Shown here: in pieces, positions 57,080-64,000 of the stretch
How the letters are laid out: every line of letters begins with the position of its first letter
Position numbering within the stretch: the first letter of the stretch is position 1
Source: Pseudoflavonifractor sp902362925
GTDB lineage: Bacteria; Bacillota; Clostridia; Oscillospirales; Oscillospiraceae
Reading direction: 5' to 3' (one strand)
NCBI GenBank assembly: GCA_902362925.1
Contig: CABIYL010000011.1
DNA: 64,000 bases
Program-made: the position numbers and the translations under genes
Notes under the pieces: model-generated
Told to the model about the DNA's origin: nothing
Seen by the model: the letters and a program-made list of their open reading frames with translations, nothing else
The model's database searches: none

Positions 57080-57516
57080 TGCAGCTCAATTCCAATCAGA
57101 TCGCCGAGATTCTGCCCCACCGCTACCCCTTCGCCCTGGTGGACCGCATCACCGACGGCGAGGAGGGCCAGTGGGCCCAGGGCATCAAGTGCGTGTCCGT
57201 CAACGAGCAGTTCTTCTGCGGCCACTTCCCCCAGAAGCACGTCATGCCCGGCGTGCTCATCATCGAGGCTCTGGCCCAGGTGGGTGCGGTTGCCCTCCTG
57301 TCCGTGCCCGAGAACCGGGGCAAGCTGGCCCTGTTCGGCGGCATCAAGAACGCCCGGTTCAAGCGCCAGGTGGTGCCCGGGGACGTGCTGGAGCTCAAGT
57401 GCACCCTGACCAAGCGGAAGGGCCCCGTGGGCATCGGCGAGGCCGTGGCCACCGTCAACGGCGAGACCGCCGCCACGGCGGAGCTGATCTTCGCCATCGC
57501 CGACGCCGAGAAGTAA
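57079..57516 (+). CDS. fabZ: 3-hydroxyacyl-ACP dehydratase
   Basis: Hotdog-fold dehydratase, 145 residues. Signatures LPHRYPFALVDRI, FFCGHFPQKHVMPGVLIIEALAQVGA with the catalytic His and Glu, and FKRQVVPGDVLELK. Last gene of the operon proper. After its stop there is no ordinary terminator but a run of large palindromes (57544-57782). Confidence 0.97.
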   Translation: MQLNSNQIAEILPHRYPFALVDRITDGEEGQWAQGIKCVSVNEQFFCGHFPQKHVMPGVLIIEALAQVGAVALLSVPENRGKLALFGGIKNARFKRQVVPGDVLELKCTLTKRKGPVGIGEAVATVNGETAATAELIFAIADAEK

Positions 57517-57543
57517 GGCTGCTCTTTCCGCCCCGTTTTGGTA

Positions 57544-57782
57544 CAATAATGTCTGACGAATAAACCGATATGCGGTTTATTCGTGCGGCATAGCCGCACA
57601 ATTCTTTTAAAACGGACCGTATGAACCGTTTTAAAAGAATTCAGACATTGTTGCAATGCGTATTTCTCTCAGGGTGGAATACACCCTGAGAGATGGTGTA
57701 AGGATTTTAAGAAAAATCCTTACACTTGAACAAAGTTACTGCACCTTGTAAAGGTGCAGCAGCTTTGTTGTACGCATTACAA
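57544..57782. repeat. Two adjacent cloverleaf palindromic elements between fabZ and marR
   Basis: First unit: outer stem 57544-57556 with 57641-57653 (one mismatch) closes three perfect hairpins, 57557-57583 (11 bp), 57584-57598 (6 bp) and 57601-57640 (15 bp), with almost no unpaired base at the junction. Second unit: outer stem 57651-57662 with 57771-57782 (one mismatch) closes 57665-57693 (12 bp), 57696-57725 (12 bp) and 57730-57768 (9 + 6 bp). The stems differ in sequence. No gene or typical T-run terminator is seen in 57517-57875. Confidence 0.85.
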
Positions 57783-57875
57783 TAGTGCCTGTACAGCCCC
57801 CAGCGTGGTCTTTTTCCAGGCACAGAAGTGAATTTGTATCCGGCTATGTCCGGGTTATGTCTGATGGAGGCGGAA

Positions 57876-58343
57876 ATGATGCTGGAACAGCGGTTTCAGG
57901 ACGTGTATACAAAATTCAAGCTGCATTTCTATCGCGAAATCTTTGAGCGCTTTCAGAGCCGGGAGGCCAGTCTCACCACGGTGGAGACCTTCTGTATGGA
58001 GGCCATTCAGGCCCTTCGCCTGCCCACCATCAATGAGTTTGCCTCGTTCATGAAGATCTCTCCCCCCAACGCCGCCTATAAGGTCAACAGCCTGATTAAA
58101 AAGGGCTATGTGGAGAAGATCCAGTCCGAGCACGACAAGCGGGAGTACCACCTGCGCCCCACTCAGAAGTATATTGACTACTACAATATCAGCAACGACT
58201 ACGTGCGCAAGGTGATGGGCCGCATTGCGGAGCGCTTCTCCCCTGCCGACTGTGCCAAGCTGGAGGAGATGCTGGCCATTGTCAGCGACGAGCTGATGCC
58301 GGAGATTCCCCTCCCCGCCCACGAGGCCCAGCAGGGCGCCTGA
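57876..58343 (+). CDS. MarR-family regulator (FabT-like)
   Basis: Winged-helix transcription factor of 155 residues: dimerisation helices at both ends and a central HTH/wing (LPTINEFASFMKISPPNAAYKVNSLIKKGYVEKIQSEHDKREYHLRPT). The DKREYHLRPT wing is the MarR D-x-R hallmark. Placed directly after the fab operon, it is the best candidate for the fatty-acid regulator (FabT in streptococci is a MarR protein next to fab genes), though there it is upstream. The ATG at 57876 (or 57879) follows GGAGG; the open frame upstream to 57828 has no site. No repressor site was recognised in its own leader. Confidence 0.85.
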   Translation: MMLEQRFQDVYTKFKLHFYREIFERFQSREASLTTVETFCMEAIQALRLPTINEFASFMKISPPNAAYKVNSLIKKGYVEKIQSEHDKREYHLRPTQKYIDYYNISNDYVRKVMGRIAERFSPADCAKLEEMLAIVSDELMPEIPLPAHEAQQGA

Positions 58344-58372
58344 CTGTCAGCGCGTTCAAACGAAAAACAAAG

Positions 58373-58427
58373 GAAGCACCGTGCTTCTCCGCCGTATCTG
58401 CGGAGGTGCACGGTGCTTCTGCTTTTT
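58373..58427. terminator. Bidirectional terminator between marR and the sigma-factor fragment
   Basis: 12-bp stem (58373-58384 with 58408-58419) plus an inner 6-bp stem (58387-58392 with 58400-58405); CTTTTT after it on the plus strand and CCTTTGTTTTTC on the minus strand. Confidence 0.85.
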
Positions 58428-58522
58428 CAGCTCTTCTTTTTTCCCTTTCCCGTCGGCTCCTCCATGGCCTGCTCCAGCTTTTGCAGTGCCTTTTTCTCAA
58501 TGCGGGATACATTCCGCCTGAA
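58427..58522 (-). pseudogene. 3' fragment of a sporulation sigma factor (sigma-K-like)
   Basis: 31 codons ending in TGA. The residues RNVSRIEKKALQKLEQAMEE are the end of sigma region 4.2 as in sigma-K/sigma-E (typical RSYVSRIEKxALxK) and the rest (PTGKGKKKS) is a Lys-rich tail like that of sigma-K. It has no start, ribosome site or N-terminal part here; the fragment begins immediately after the stop codon of the serine recombinase and in the same frame. It is followed by a terminator, as expected at the end of a once complete gene. The N-terminal part should lie at the other end of the mobile element, beyond 64000. Whether the gene is sigma-K or another sporulation sigma cannot be proven from 31 codons. 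Confidence 0.7.
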
Positions 58523-60169
58523 CTAATGCAAGCATTCGCCGGTGAAAAACGGCGCCGCCTCAGACGGCGCAAACCCTTGCAACTGTTGGCTTTGGGCCAC
58601 TTCGTCCAGCTGGGCGAAGCGGAACTTGATGATGATTTCCTTGTCCTCGGTGAGCTCCACCCGCTCGATGAGGCTCACCAGCAGTTCCCGGCTCTCTCCC
58701 GCGGTCTGGATAAACTGCTCCACCAGTTCTCTCGCCCGGTCATCCACTGTGACCGGGCTCTTTTTTTGCAGTTCCATCTCCTGCCGCCGCTCCTCCAGCA
58801 GCTTGCGGTCCAGCTTCAACCGGTTGAAGAGCCGTTGAAAGTCCTCCTCGGGCAGCAGGCCGCTGAGCCGGTCGGCGTACACCCGGTCCATGCTGGCGGT
58901 GAGTCCGTCGATTCTGGACTGAAGGGCCTGGAGCTCCGCCTCCAGACTGCTCTGCTTCCTGGCCTCCTCTACCGCCTCCCGTGCCATGGGCAGCAGCTCC
59001 TCGGGGTTCAGAAAGCCCCGGCACACCTCCTGCACCCTGGCGATTACCGCGTCGGTCACCGTCTTCTCCTTGATGGAGTGGCAGGTACATACCCCCGCCT
59101 TGGTAAACCGCTGGTAGGTCCGGCAGACGAAGTAGAGCACGTCCTCTCCCCTGGTGTTCTTCCGGTTGATGACCGCCAGCGGATAGCCGCACTCGTGGCA
59201 GAAAATCAGGCCCTTGAGGAGGAAGTCGTAGGTCCGGCTTCTGGTGTGTTTGCGGCTGTTGAGCAGCATCCGCACCCTGTGAAAGGACTCCGCGTCCACC
59301 AGAGGCTCGTGGGTGCCCTCCACCACCACCCAGTTGGCCGGGTCCTGCTTCAGGCACTTCTTGGACTTGTAGCTGATCTTCACGCTGCGGCCCTGCACCA
59401 TGTTACCGATGTAGGTCTCGTTCTGCAGCATCTCGGAGATGCGCTCACTGCTCCACAATCCGGTGTAGGGACCCGGCTTTGCCACCGGCAGGTTGGCGTA
59501 AGTGGCCGGGGTAGGTATTCCCTCCCGGTTGAGGAGCACCGCGATGTTCCGGCAGCTCATGCCGCCCAGGGCCAGAGCGAAAATCCGCCGCACAATGGGA
59601 GCCACTTCCTCGTCAATGACGATTTTGTTTTTCTCCGTGGGGTGCATCTTGTAGCCGTACACCGGCTTGCCGCCGATGAACTCCCCCTTCCGCTGCTTAT
59701 CCCGCTTGACGCTCTTAATCTTCTTTGAGATGTCCTTGGCGTACATATCGTTCATGATGGCCCGGAAGGGCGTGATGTCGTTGGCGGTGGAGTCCACGCC
59801 GGTGTCGATGCCGTCCAGCAGGGAGATGTACCGCACCCGGTGTTCCGGGAAGTACCGCTCCATGTAGTGGCCTGTCATGATATAGTCACGGCCCAGGCGG
59901 GAGAGGTCCTTGGTGATGACCATATTGACCTTCTTCGCCTCAATGTCGGCAATCATCCGCTGGAAGCTGGGGCGGTCAAAACTCGTGCCGCTCCAGCCGT
60001 CGTCCACATAGGTGTCGAAAACGGTCAGCCGGTGCTCCTGAACGAACTCCCGCAGCAGGGACTCCTGGTTCTGGACACTCTGGGATGGTCCCTCGCTCTC
60101 ATCCTCCTTTGACAGTCTGATATATAAGGCCGCATGGTAGTCCATGGGATTGCTTATCTCTAAGTACAT
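58523..60169 (-). CDS. Large serine recombinase
   Basis: Site-specific recombinase of 548 residues. Catalytic domain with nucleophile S20 in ALYIRLSKEDE, then NMVITKDLSRLGRDYIMTGHYMERYFPE (conserved Arg and Asp), the recombinase domain (PVYGYKMHP...IGNMVQGRSVKISYKSKK), a zinc ribbon (FCHECGYPLAV ... CRTYQRFTKAGVCTCHSI) and a long coiled coil (about 390-480), as in TndX, CcrC and the skin recombinase of Clostridioides difficile. Start ATG 60169 with AGGAGGT. The gene ends exactly at the sigma-factor fragment; attachment sites of this family normally lie at that end. All catalytic elements look intact, so it may still be active even though the element's transfer genes are damaged. Confidence 0.95.
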   Translation of the reverse strand: MYLEISNPMDYHAALYIRLSKEDESEGPSQSVQNQESLLREFVQEHRLTVFDTYVDDGWSGTSFDRPSFQRMIADIEAKKVNMVITKDLSRLGRDYIMTGHYMERYFPEHRVRYISLLDGIDTGVDSTANDITPFRAIMNDMYAKDISKKIKSVKRDKQRKGEFIGGKPVYGYKMHPTEKNKIVIDEEVAPIVRRIFALALGGMSCRNIAVLLNREGIPTPATYANLPVAKPGPYTGLWSSERISEMLQNETYIGNMVQGRSVKISYKSKKCLKQDPANWVVVEGTHEPLVDAESFHRVRMLLNSRKHTRSRTYDFLLKGLIFCHECGYPLAVINRKNTRGEDVLYFVCRTYQRFTKAGVCTCHSIKEKTVTDAVIARVQEVCRGFLNPEELLPMAREAVEEARKQSSLEAELQALQSRIDGLTASMDRVYADRLSGLLPEEDFQRLFNRLKLDRKLLEERRQEMELQKKSPVTVDDRARELVEQFIQTAGESRELLVSLIERVELTEDKEIIIKFRFAQLDEVAQSQQLQGFAPSEAAPFFTGECLH

Positions 60170-60868
60170 CTGCTACCTCCTGAGATAAGCTGCCATTCAT
60201 CATGGCAATTGTACCGCGCTTCTAGCTCCTTCCGCAAGGCTCCGGCTGAGAAAAAGCCGAAAAGAGCGGCAAATAATCTCCCGCGCGTCCTCTTTTCCGC
60301 TGAACTCACACCGGACCTGAACCTCTCGCCTTTTCAATCACCTCACTCCTTTCCTGCGATCGTTCTATTCCTATGTCCACGAAAAGGAGGACTTGCCTGT
60401 CCGCAGCATCAGAAGCCGGATTCCATTGGCATGACGGGCTTCGTATCGACACTCTGACCACGCCGTTCAGACAGCGTCTGGCCAGACAGGAAAAGACATA
60501 AAACCATGGCAGGAACGGATGGCTGCCGGCCAGCAGCTCCACGGGAATTTCCCCCCGGCCCATGCTGATGGGTGCGCCGCGCAATGCTTTGAGGGCGTTC
60601 AACGCGGGAGTCTCATTATCCTGTCTGTGCATCCTCGCCCACAGGCTGCCACACCTGTTTTGCGTCCTGGTTTTGTCGCTCTCCCGTCACAGGGGCCCCG
60701 TCCTGCGGGCTTAAAACGGTATCCTGGCGCACCGGCCGACCGGCTCCACACAGACAGATCGTATCCGTCTGCCTTATGCTGCCCGAAGGCTTTCTTTGTC
60801 AAAGAGCACGGACTCCGCTGCTGAATTGTTGGGGCAAGGAAAGGGAGCGAAACTTGCCCCGCACAACT
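60170..60868. other. Region without a supported gene
   Basis: About 700 bases between the recombinase and HTH_16 genes. Short open frames exist on both strands but none has a ribosome site or a recognisable protein. It may be a remnant of deleted element genes. Confidence 0.5.
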
Positions 60869-61108
60869 TTAGACCGGCAGCACCTTGAAGCTCGTCACGA
60901 TGCTATGTATCAGCTTTGTCTCCAGCCTGAGCCGCATATCTTCGTCCACATACAGGTATTCGTTGCCATACTCGTCCTTCACCGGTCTGGTAGCGACCGC
61001 CCGAATGTACTTCTGATAATGAGCGACGACAGCAGCAAGAGCATTCTCGTCACCGTTCACGGCTGCCAAAATCACAGGCACCGGAATGGGCTTTACATAT
61101 CCGGCCAT
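60869..61108 (-). CDS. HTH_16-type conjugative-element protein
   Basis: 79 residues, like the small helix-turn-helix protein found in Tn916/Tn1549-type elements next to the recombinase (PF12645-like): VPVILAAVNGDENALAAVVAHYQKYI and EDMRLRLETKLIHSIVTSFKVLP. Ribosome site AAAGGAGGG directly before ATG. It overlaps a small HTH frame. In related elements the product is assumed to control transfer or excision genes; no function is proven. Confidence 0.82.
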   Translation of the reverse strand: MAGYVKPIPVPVILAAVNGDENALAAVVAHYQKYIRAVATRPVKDEYGNEYLYVDEDMRLRLETKLIHSIVTSFKVLPV

Positions 61109-61272
61109 TCAAATCCCTCCTTTACCAGATATTCGTACAGTTCTTTCAGCGTAACGAGCCGCCGCTTGGATACGGCCTGATGGACGACATGCAGTTTTTT
61201 GCTGATTTCTCGATCCGTCATACCCAGGAAGTAGGACAGACGCTTTGCCGGTTTTTCTGCCTTTTCTCGCAA
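61093..61272 (-). CDS. Small HTH peptide (sigma region 4-like), 59 residues
   Basis: A short frame starting at TTG 61272 with AGGAGGTGA 7 bases upstream: MREKAEKPAKRLSYFLGMTD followed by REISKKLHVVHQAVSKRR, which has the shape of a sigma region 4 helix-turn-helix. It overlaps the PrgI remnant in another frame and the HTH_16 start. Elements of this type usually carry a small sigma-like protein just before HTH_16; here only this piece remains, and the ribosome site may be accidental because it is also coding sequence of PrgI. Confidence 0.45.
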   Translation of the reverse strand: MREKAEKPAKRLSYFLGMTDREISKKLHVVHQAVSKRRLVTLKELYEYLVKEGFEWPDM

Positions 61273-61618
61273 TCCGCTTCACCTCCTGTTCCAGTTGGGA
61301 TTGCCGCACCAGGGCGGAATAGAGATTGTTGGTCTGGTAGATGCGTACCTTCGGCCGGATGAATTTGTTCTGGATCAGATGGCCCAGAAACACTTCCAGC
61401 GGCTGACCGTTCTTTTCGTACATGGCGAACAGGAAAAAGGGCAGCATCACCAGGATCATGCACAGCGCCGCCGTGGTGGTCCCCAGGCTCGCCTTTGCCA
61501 AAAAGAAAAGCGGCACGCCTACCAGCGCCGCCGCTCCAAAACAGATCACTTGTCGTTTGGTCAACCCGAACAGGACCTTGCTCTGTATCCGGCTCAGGTC
61601 CTTCGGGATCGTTACAAA
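61109..61618 (-). pseudogene. PrgI-family conjugation protein, decayed
   Basis: The segment beginning FVTIPKDLSRIQSKVLFGLTKRQVICFG and continuing with two membrane helices, MYEKNGQPLEVF and IYQTNNLYSALVRQSQLEQEV is PrgI, an inner-membrane part of the type IV secretion channel. It has no start codon of its own: its first residues follow directly on the truncated VirD4 (stop at 61612), and the frame upstream is in VirD4 sequence. After about 61255 the frame runs on through unrelated residues. Consistent with a deletion that fused virD4 and prgI. Confidence 0.75.
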
Positions 61619-62148
61619 AGCTGTCCTTTGGGATCGGTGACCACATAGCTGCTGTGCATCTGCATGAGGGAGGGTTTGACAAAAAACCGGGTCTTGCCGC
61701 TGCCGCTTCCGCCGATGACCAGGATGTTTTTGTTCCGGGCGTACTTGGGATTTTTCGGGCGGCTGGACATGGTGAGCTTTTCCGTCTGGGTCAGAGGGAT
61801 GTTCCAGTCGGGGACCGGATCGATATAGGGGGCAATATCCGCCGCCGTGCCCCATCGTGCGCTGCCGTACTCGATGCCCCGGCGATATTTGCGGGTATTT
61901 TTTCCTTTGGCGTACACCGCCAGCCGGACGATGACCGCCCCGGCGATGCCCACCAGCAGGTCCAGCGGATGCAGGCTGGGCACCCCAGAAGAAAACGCCT
62001 CCGTAAAGCCCTGACTCAAATGCAGGAACTTTTCAGAGGCGTCAAGGCCGGGCGCAAGGCGCACCGCCTGGCAGAGCTTATCAAAGAGATATACGAACAG
62101 CAGATACGGGAGATTGAGGAGCATCTTTTTCTTCCAGTCAACCGTCAT
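61612..62148 (-). pseudogene. Truncated VirD4/TraG coupling protein
   Basis: The first 178 residues of a type IV coupling ATPase: two N-terminal membrane helices, then RRGIEYGSARWGTAADIAPYIDP and the Walker A loop VIGGSGSGKTRFFVKPSLMQM, then YVVTDPKGQ and a stop. Full-length relatives have about 600 residues, so the Walker B, arginine finger and C terminus are absent. The break coincides with the start of PrgI similarity, at two similar short stretches (GATCCCAAAGGAC and GATCCCGAAGGAC), suggesting deletion between them. The gene overlaps pcfB by 4 bases, as in intact elements. Confidence 0.85.
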
Positions 62149-62633
62149 AATTCCACACCCCGGTCTTTGGTCTTGACTTTCTCCCGCTGGCGGTGCTGGG
62201 CTTTGGCCTGCTGCTTCGCCTGCTCCAGCTCCTTGCGGATGGAGGGCTTTTTCTCTTTCTCCAGGTTCTTTGCGGAGAACTCCCGGAAGGCCGCCGTGAT
62301 AATGTCGGCATCCCGACCCTTGAAGAACACCAGGTAGCGGGGGATCTCGCCGCTGGTGTCCTTTTTCAGAGCGAAGTCAATGCCGTACCTCTTGGCGGTG
62401 GCGAAAAAGGCCCGGATGTTCTGGTCGGTAATCTCAATGTTGGAAACGCCGGTGTTGTGCTTCATCAGCTGCCGGAGGGTCTGCTTGCCGTGGTGCAGCT
62501 TGGTCTTGTGTCCGGTCACCCCTTTCTGCATCTCGTCCAACACCTTTTTCATGGCCTGTTGCAGCATCCCGGCGGAGAGCTTGGTGGCCTCCACACAGAG
62601 GGCAACGGTGCGCTGGGTGACTTCTTCCTGCAT
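62145..62633 (-). CDS. PcfB-family conjugation protein
   Basis: 162 residues, PcfB/DUF3801 family, typically encoded just before the coupling protein VirD4 in Gram-positive ICEs and thought to help link relaxosome and channel. Segments: VALCVEATKLSAGMLQQAMKKVLDEMQ, NIEITDQNIRAFFATAKRYGIDFALKKD, and a very basic helical C terminus rich in Lys, Glu and Gln. ATG with a GAGATGATAGG site. Intact as far as can be judged. Confidence 0.85.
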   Translation of the reverse strand: MQEEVTQRTVALCVEATKLSAGMLQQAMKKVLDEMQKGVTGHKTKLHHGKQTLRQLMKHNTGVSNIEITDQNIRAFFATAKRYGIDFALKKDTSGEIPRYLVFFKGRDADIITAAFREFSAKNLEKEKKPSIRKELEQAKQQAKAQHRQREKVKTKDRGVEL

Positions 62634-62639
62634 GACCTA

Positions 62640-63533
62640 TCATCTCCTTTCTCCGCTGCCGTACAGGTCGTGGTTTACCAGGGACGCATAGTAGCTGTCA
62701 ATGGTGGCCGGGGCGTTATACAGGGCAGCCAGCAGATATTTCTTGATATTGCGGATATAGGTGGTGTTCTCCCGCATACGGTCCAACACATACTCGATGT
62801 GAGAACTGTTTAGCTTCAGGAACCGGGATTTCACCACCTCCGCCGGATAGTCGTCCCCGGCAATGCGGATCGTCTCCCTGCGGGAACAGACGGTGTCCAC
62901 CATGAGCTCCACCAATTCATTCAGCATATCCCGATCCAGCCGGTCATCTCGGCATAGATAGTCATACTCGATATTCTCCAAAATTAATTCCCGATAGCTC
63001 TCTCGCTCCCGCATCCAGTCCCGTCCGGTCCGGTTGGCTCCTGCGGGGGATTGGGGGCTTGATTGGATAGGATTTGATCCTCCCGTACTTAGTGAATCAT
63101 TATTTTGTTCTTCAGGATTTCTTTTCTCTTTATTTAATTGCGGCCGGTTTTCCAGACATGGGTTATCCATATCCGGGTTTTCCGTATCTGGACAAGCCGT
63201 ATCCGGCTCGTCCTCACACGGCTGGCCCGTGTCCGGGGGATGGGGCGTCTCGTAGATGACATACTCCACATCCACGATTTTGCCCTTGCTGTCCCGGAGC
63301 CGATTGCGGACTATGTATCCGGCTCGTTCCAGCTCCTTCAGGGCTGATCCGATGCTGTCCGTGCCCTCCTTGCAGATTTTGGCCAGGCCCCTGGTGGTGT
63401 AGTTCCAGTCCTCCGGCAAGGACAACATCATGGAGAGCAGCCCTTTGGATTTCAGCGACAACCCCGCGTTGCGCAGGTGGTGGTTGGACATCACTGTGTA
63501 GTCGCGGGTTTTCTCAATGCGAAATACCGCCAT
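62640..63533 (-). CDS. Replication initiator/helix-turn-helix protein of the element
   Basis: 297 residues. The N-terminal winged-helix part (VMSNHHLRNAGLSLKSKGLLSMMLSLPEDWNYTTRGLAKICKEG...ALKELERAGYIVRNRLRD) is the RepA_N/DnaD-like helix-turn-helix common to replication initiator genes at the start of ICE modules. A long low-complexity linker (about 115-170) is followed by a C-terminal domain (DYLCRDDRLDRDMLNELVELMVDTV...DYPAEVVKSRFLKLNSSHIEYVLDRM, DUF6017-like as I recall). Excellent ribosome site AAAGGAGGTGATACC. Starts the operon with pcfB and virD4. Confidence 0.82.
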   Translation of the reverse strand: MAVFRIEKTRDYTVMSNHHLRNAGLSLKSKGLLSMMLSLPEDWNYTTRGLAKICKEGTDSIGSALKELERAGYIVRNRLRDSKGKIVDVEYVIYETPHPPDTGQPCEDEPDTACPDTENPDMDNPCLENRPQLNKEKRNPEEQNNDSLSTGGSNPIQSSPQSPAGANRTGRDWMRERESYRELILENIEYDYLCRDDRLDRDMLNELVELMVDTVCSRRETIRIAGDDYPAEVVKSRFLKLNSSHIEYVLDRMRENTTYIRNIKKYLLAALYNAPATIDSYYASLVNHDLYGSGERR

Positions 63534-63768
63534 GGTATCACCTCCTTTCGGCGGTCTAAAAAAGTGTTTGTTTTCGGGGAAAAGACGGCCTCTATGCCCC
63601 CCAGATACCCCGGAGGGGAAAACCCTATGGGCGGGGGGCTTCCGGCTAACTATGGGGGAAAAACATGGGATTTTCGACTCCTTTCGTGGCAGTTTTGACT
63701 TGGTAATAAGAATATCGTTGTGGCAATCTCAGAGCCAGAATAAATGATACAAAGATACAAATGGATAT

Positions 63769-63802
63769 GAAAAAAGGCCATAGGACTAAACCTATGACCT
63801 TT
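63769..63802 (-). terminator. Terminator upstream of the replication initiator gene
   Basis: Minus-strand 12-bp stem (63773-63784 with 63791-63802, one mismatch), 6-base loop, then TTTTTT. It ends transcription from genes right of the window. The remaining bases 63534-63949 are AT-rich at the distal part and G-rich at 63595-63670; no gene seen. Confidence 0.8.
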
Positions 63803-63949
63803 AAACTGCTCTGCTCTTGAGATTTACAAGGAAAGTCGATTTATGTCAGGAGTCAATACTCATAGAATTGAAATTTACTTGAATTGGATTTATACTTTAA
63901 AATGCGCAAATTGCAAGTGCAAGTTGGACACCCGCACGGTAAAAATTAG

Positions 63950-64000
63950 TTAGCTGACAGAAGCGGCGTAGACAGAATCCAGGAACTTCTCGTACAGTTC
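63950..64000 (-). CDS. 3' end of an unidentified gene
   Basis: The last 16 codons of a minus-strand frame ending TAA at 63950-63952 (residues ELYEKFLDSVYAASVS). A terminator follows at 63769-63802. Too short to identify; it probably belongs to the same mobile element. Confidence 0.4.
   Translation of the reverse strand, partial: ELYEKFLDSVYAASVS

Larger units (their letters stand above)
58523..64000 (-). mobile_element. Decayed integrative conjugative element, possible skin-type intervening element (left end)
   Basis: From the sigma-factor junction at 58522/58523 to beyond the window edge, the minus strand carries a large serine recombinase, an HTH_16 protein, a PrgI remnant, a truncated VirD4, PcfB and a replication initiator, the gene set of Tn1549/CTn-type ICEs. 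VirB4, relaxase and the rest of the transfer genes are missing in the stretch seen. The flank on the left is the normal chromosome (marR and terminator). Confidence 0.8.

Noticed and set aside
58282..58572. 96-codon minus-strand frame over the sigma-factor fragment
   Set aside because: Frame-shifted relative to the conserved VSRIEKKAL segment; runs through the terminator and marR antisense.
60170..60868. Possible genes between HTH_16 and the recombinase
   Set aside because: Short frames on both strands without ribosome sites or known families.

Overview
The window looks like chromosome of a high-GC, spore-forming Gram-positive anaerobe of the class Clostridia, most likely an Oscillospiraceae relative (Flavonifractor / Lawsonibacter type). 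This is an inference from gene content: a Firmicutes division cluster order, an acc-fab operon using fabK with no fabI, GAGG-type ribosome sites, an RsgI-like anti-sigma factor, an SLH-anchored giant protein, a sigma-K-like gene end and a Tn-type conjugative element. A run of N (12480-12793) marks an assembly gap.

Layout. 1-6.1 kb (minus): mraZ-rsmH-ftsL-like-pbp/spoVD-murE, the division and wall cluster, with a near-consensus promoter upstream of mraZ and a textbook SOS (LexA) box further up. 6.4-11.8 kb (plus): VOC protein, acyltransferase-3, MBOAT acyltransferase, DHHW protein and an MFS carrier, probably one envelope-acylation locus. 12-20.7 kb: FUSC-like membrane protein (cut by the gap), Nudix-folA-DUF523-thyA, lysA, a uracil permease behind a leader-peptide attenuator, an oxidoreductase and an rRNA/tRNA 2'-O-methyltransferase. 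20.8-21.3 kb (minus): tRNA Val-Asp-Phe-Gly-Cys behind a perfect consensus promoter. 21.7-36.1 kb: Na/Pi transporter, deacetylase lipoprotein, efp with duplicated 3' ends beside it, M24 peptidase, endonuclease IV-like, YqeG phosphatase, amidohydrolase, PiT transporter and an Fe-S aldo/keto reductase.

36.2-48.3 kb: a 1,897-residue surface protein joining a phosphodiester glycosidase and a metallophosphoesterase, an ECF sigma / RsgI-PepSY pair, a MATE exporter, a NifX-DUF134 pair with a twin-palindrome operator, and thiamine pyrophosphokinase. 48.4-58.3 kb (plus): the complete fatty-acid operon acpP-accB-accC-accD-accA-fabH-fabK-fabD-fabG-fabF-fabZ, then a MarR/FabT-type regulator. An AT-rich palindrome downstream of the acpP promoter is a candidate site for that regulator.

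58.4-64 kb (minus): the last 31 codons of a sporulation sigma factor (sigma-K-like) directly abut a large serine recombinase and a decayed integrative conjugative element (HTH_16, PrgI, truncated VirD4, PcfB, replication initiator). This has the architecture of a skin-type element interrupting sigK; its far end lies outside the window.

Other unusual features are intergenic: two adjacent four-way cloverleaf palindromes between fabZ and marR, and two more multi-hairpin islands (about 26.7 kb and 44.7 kb).
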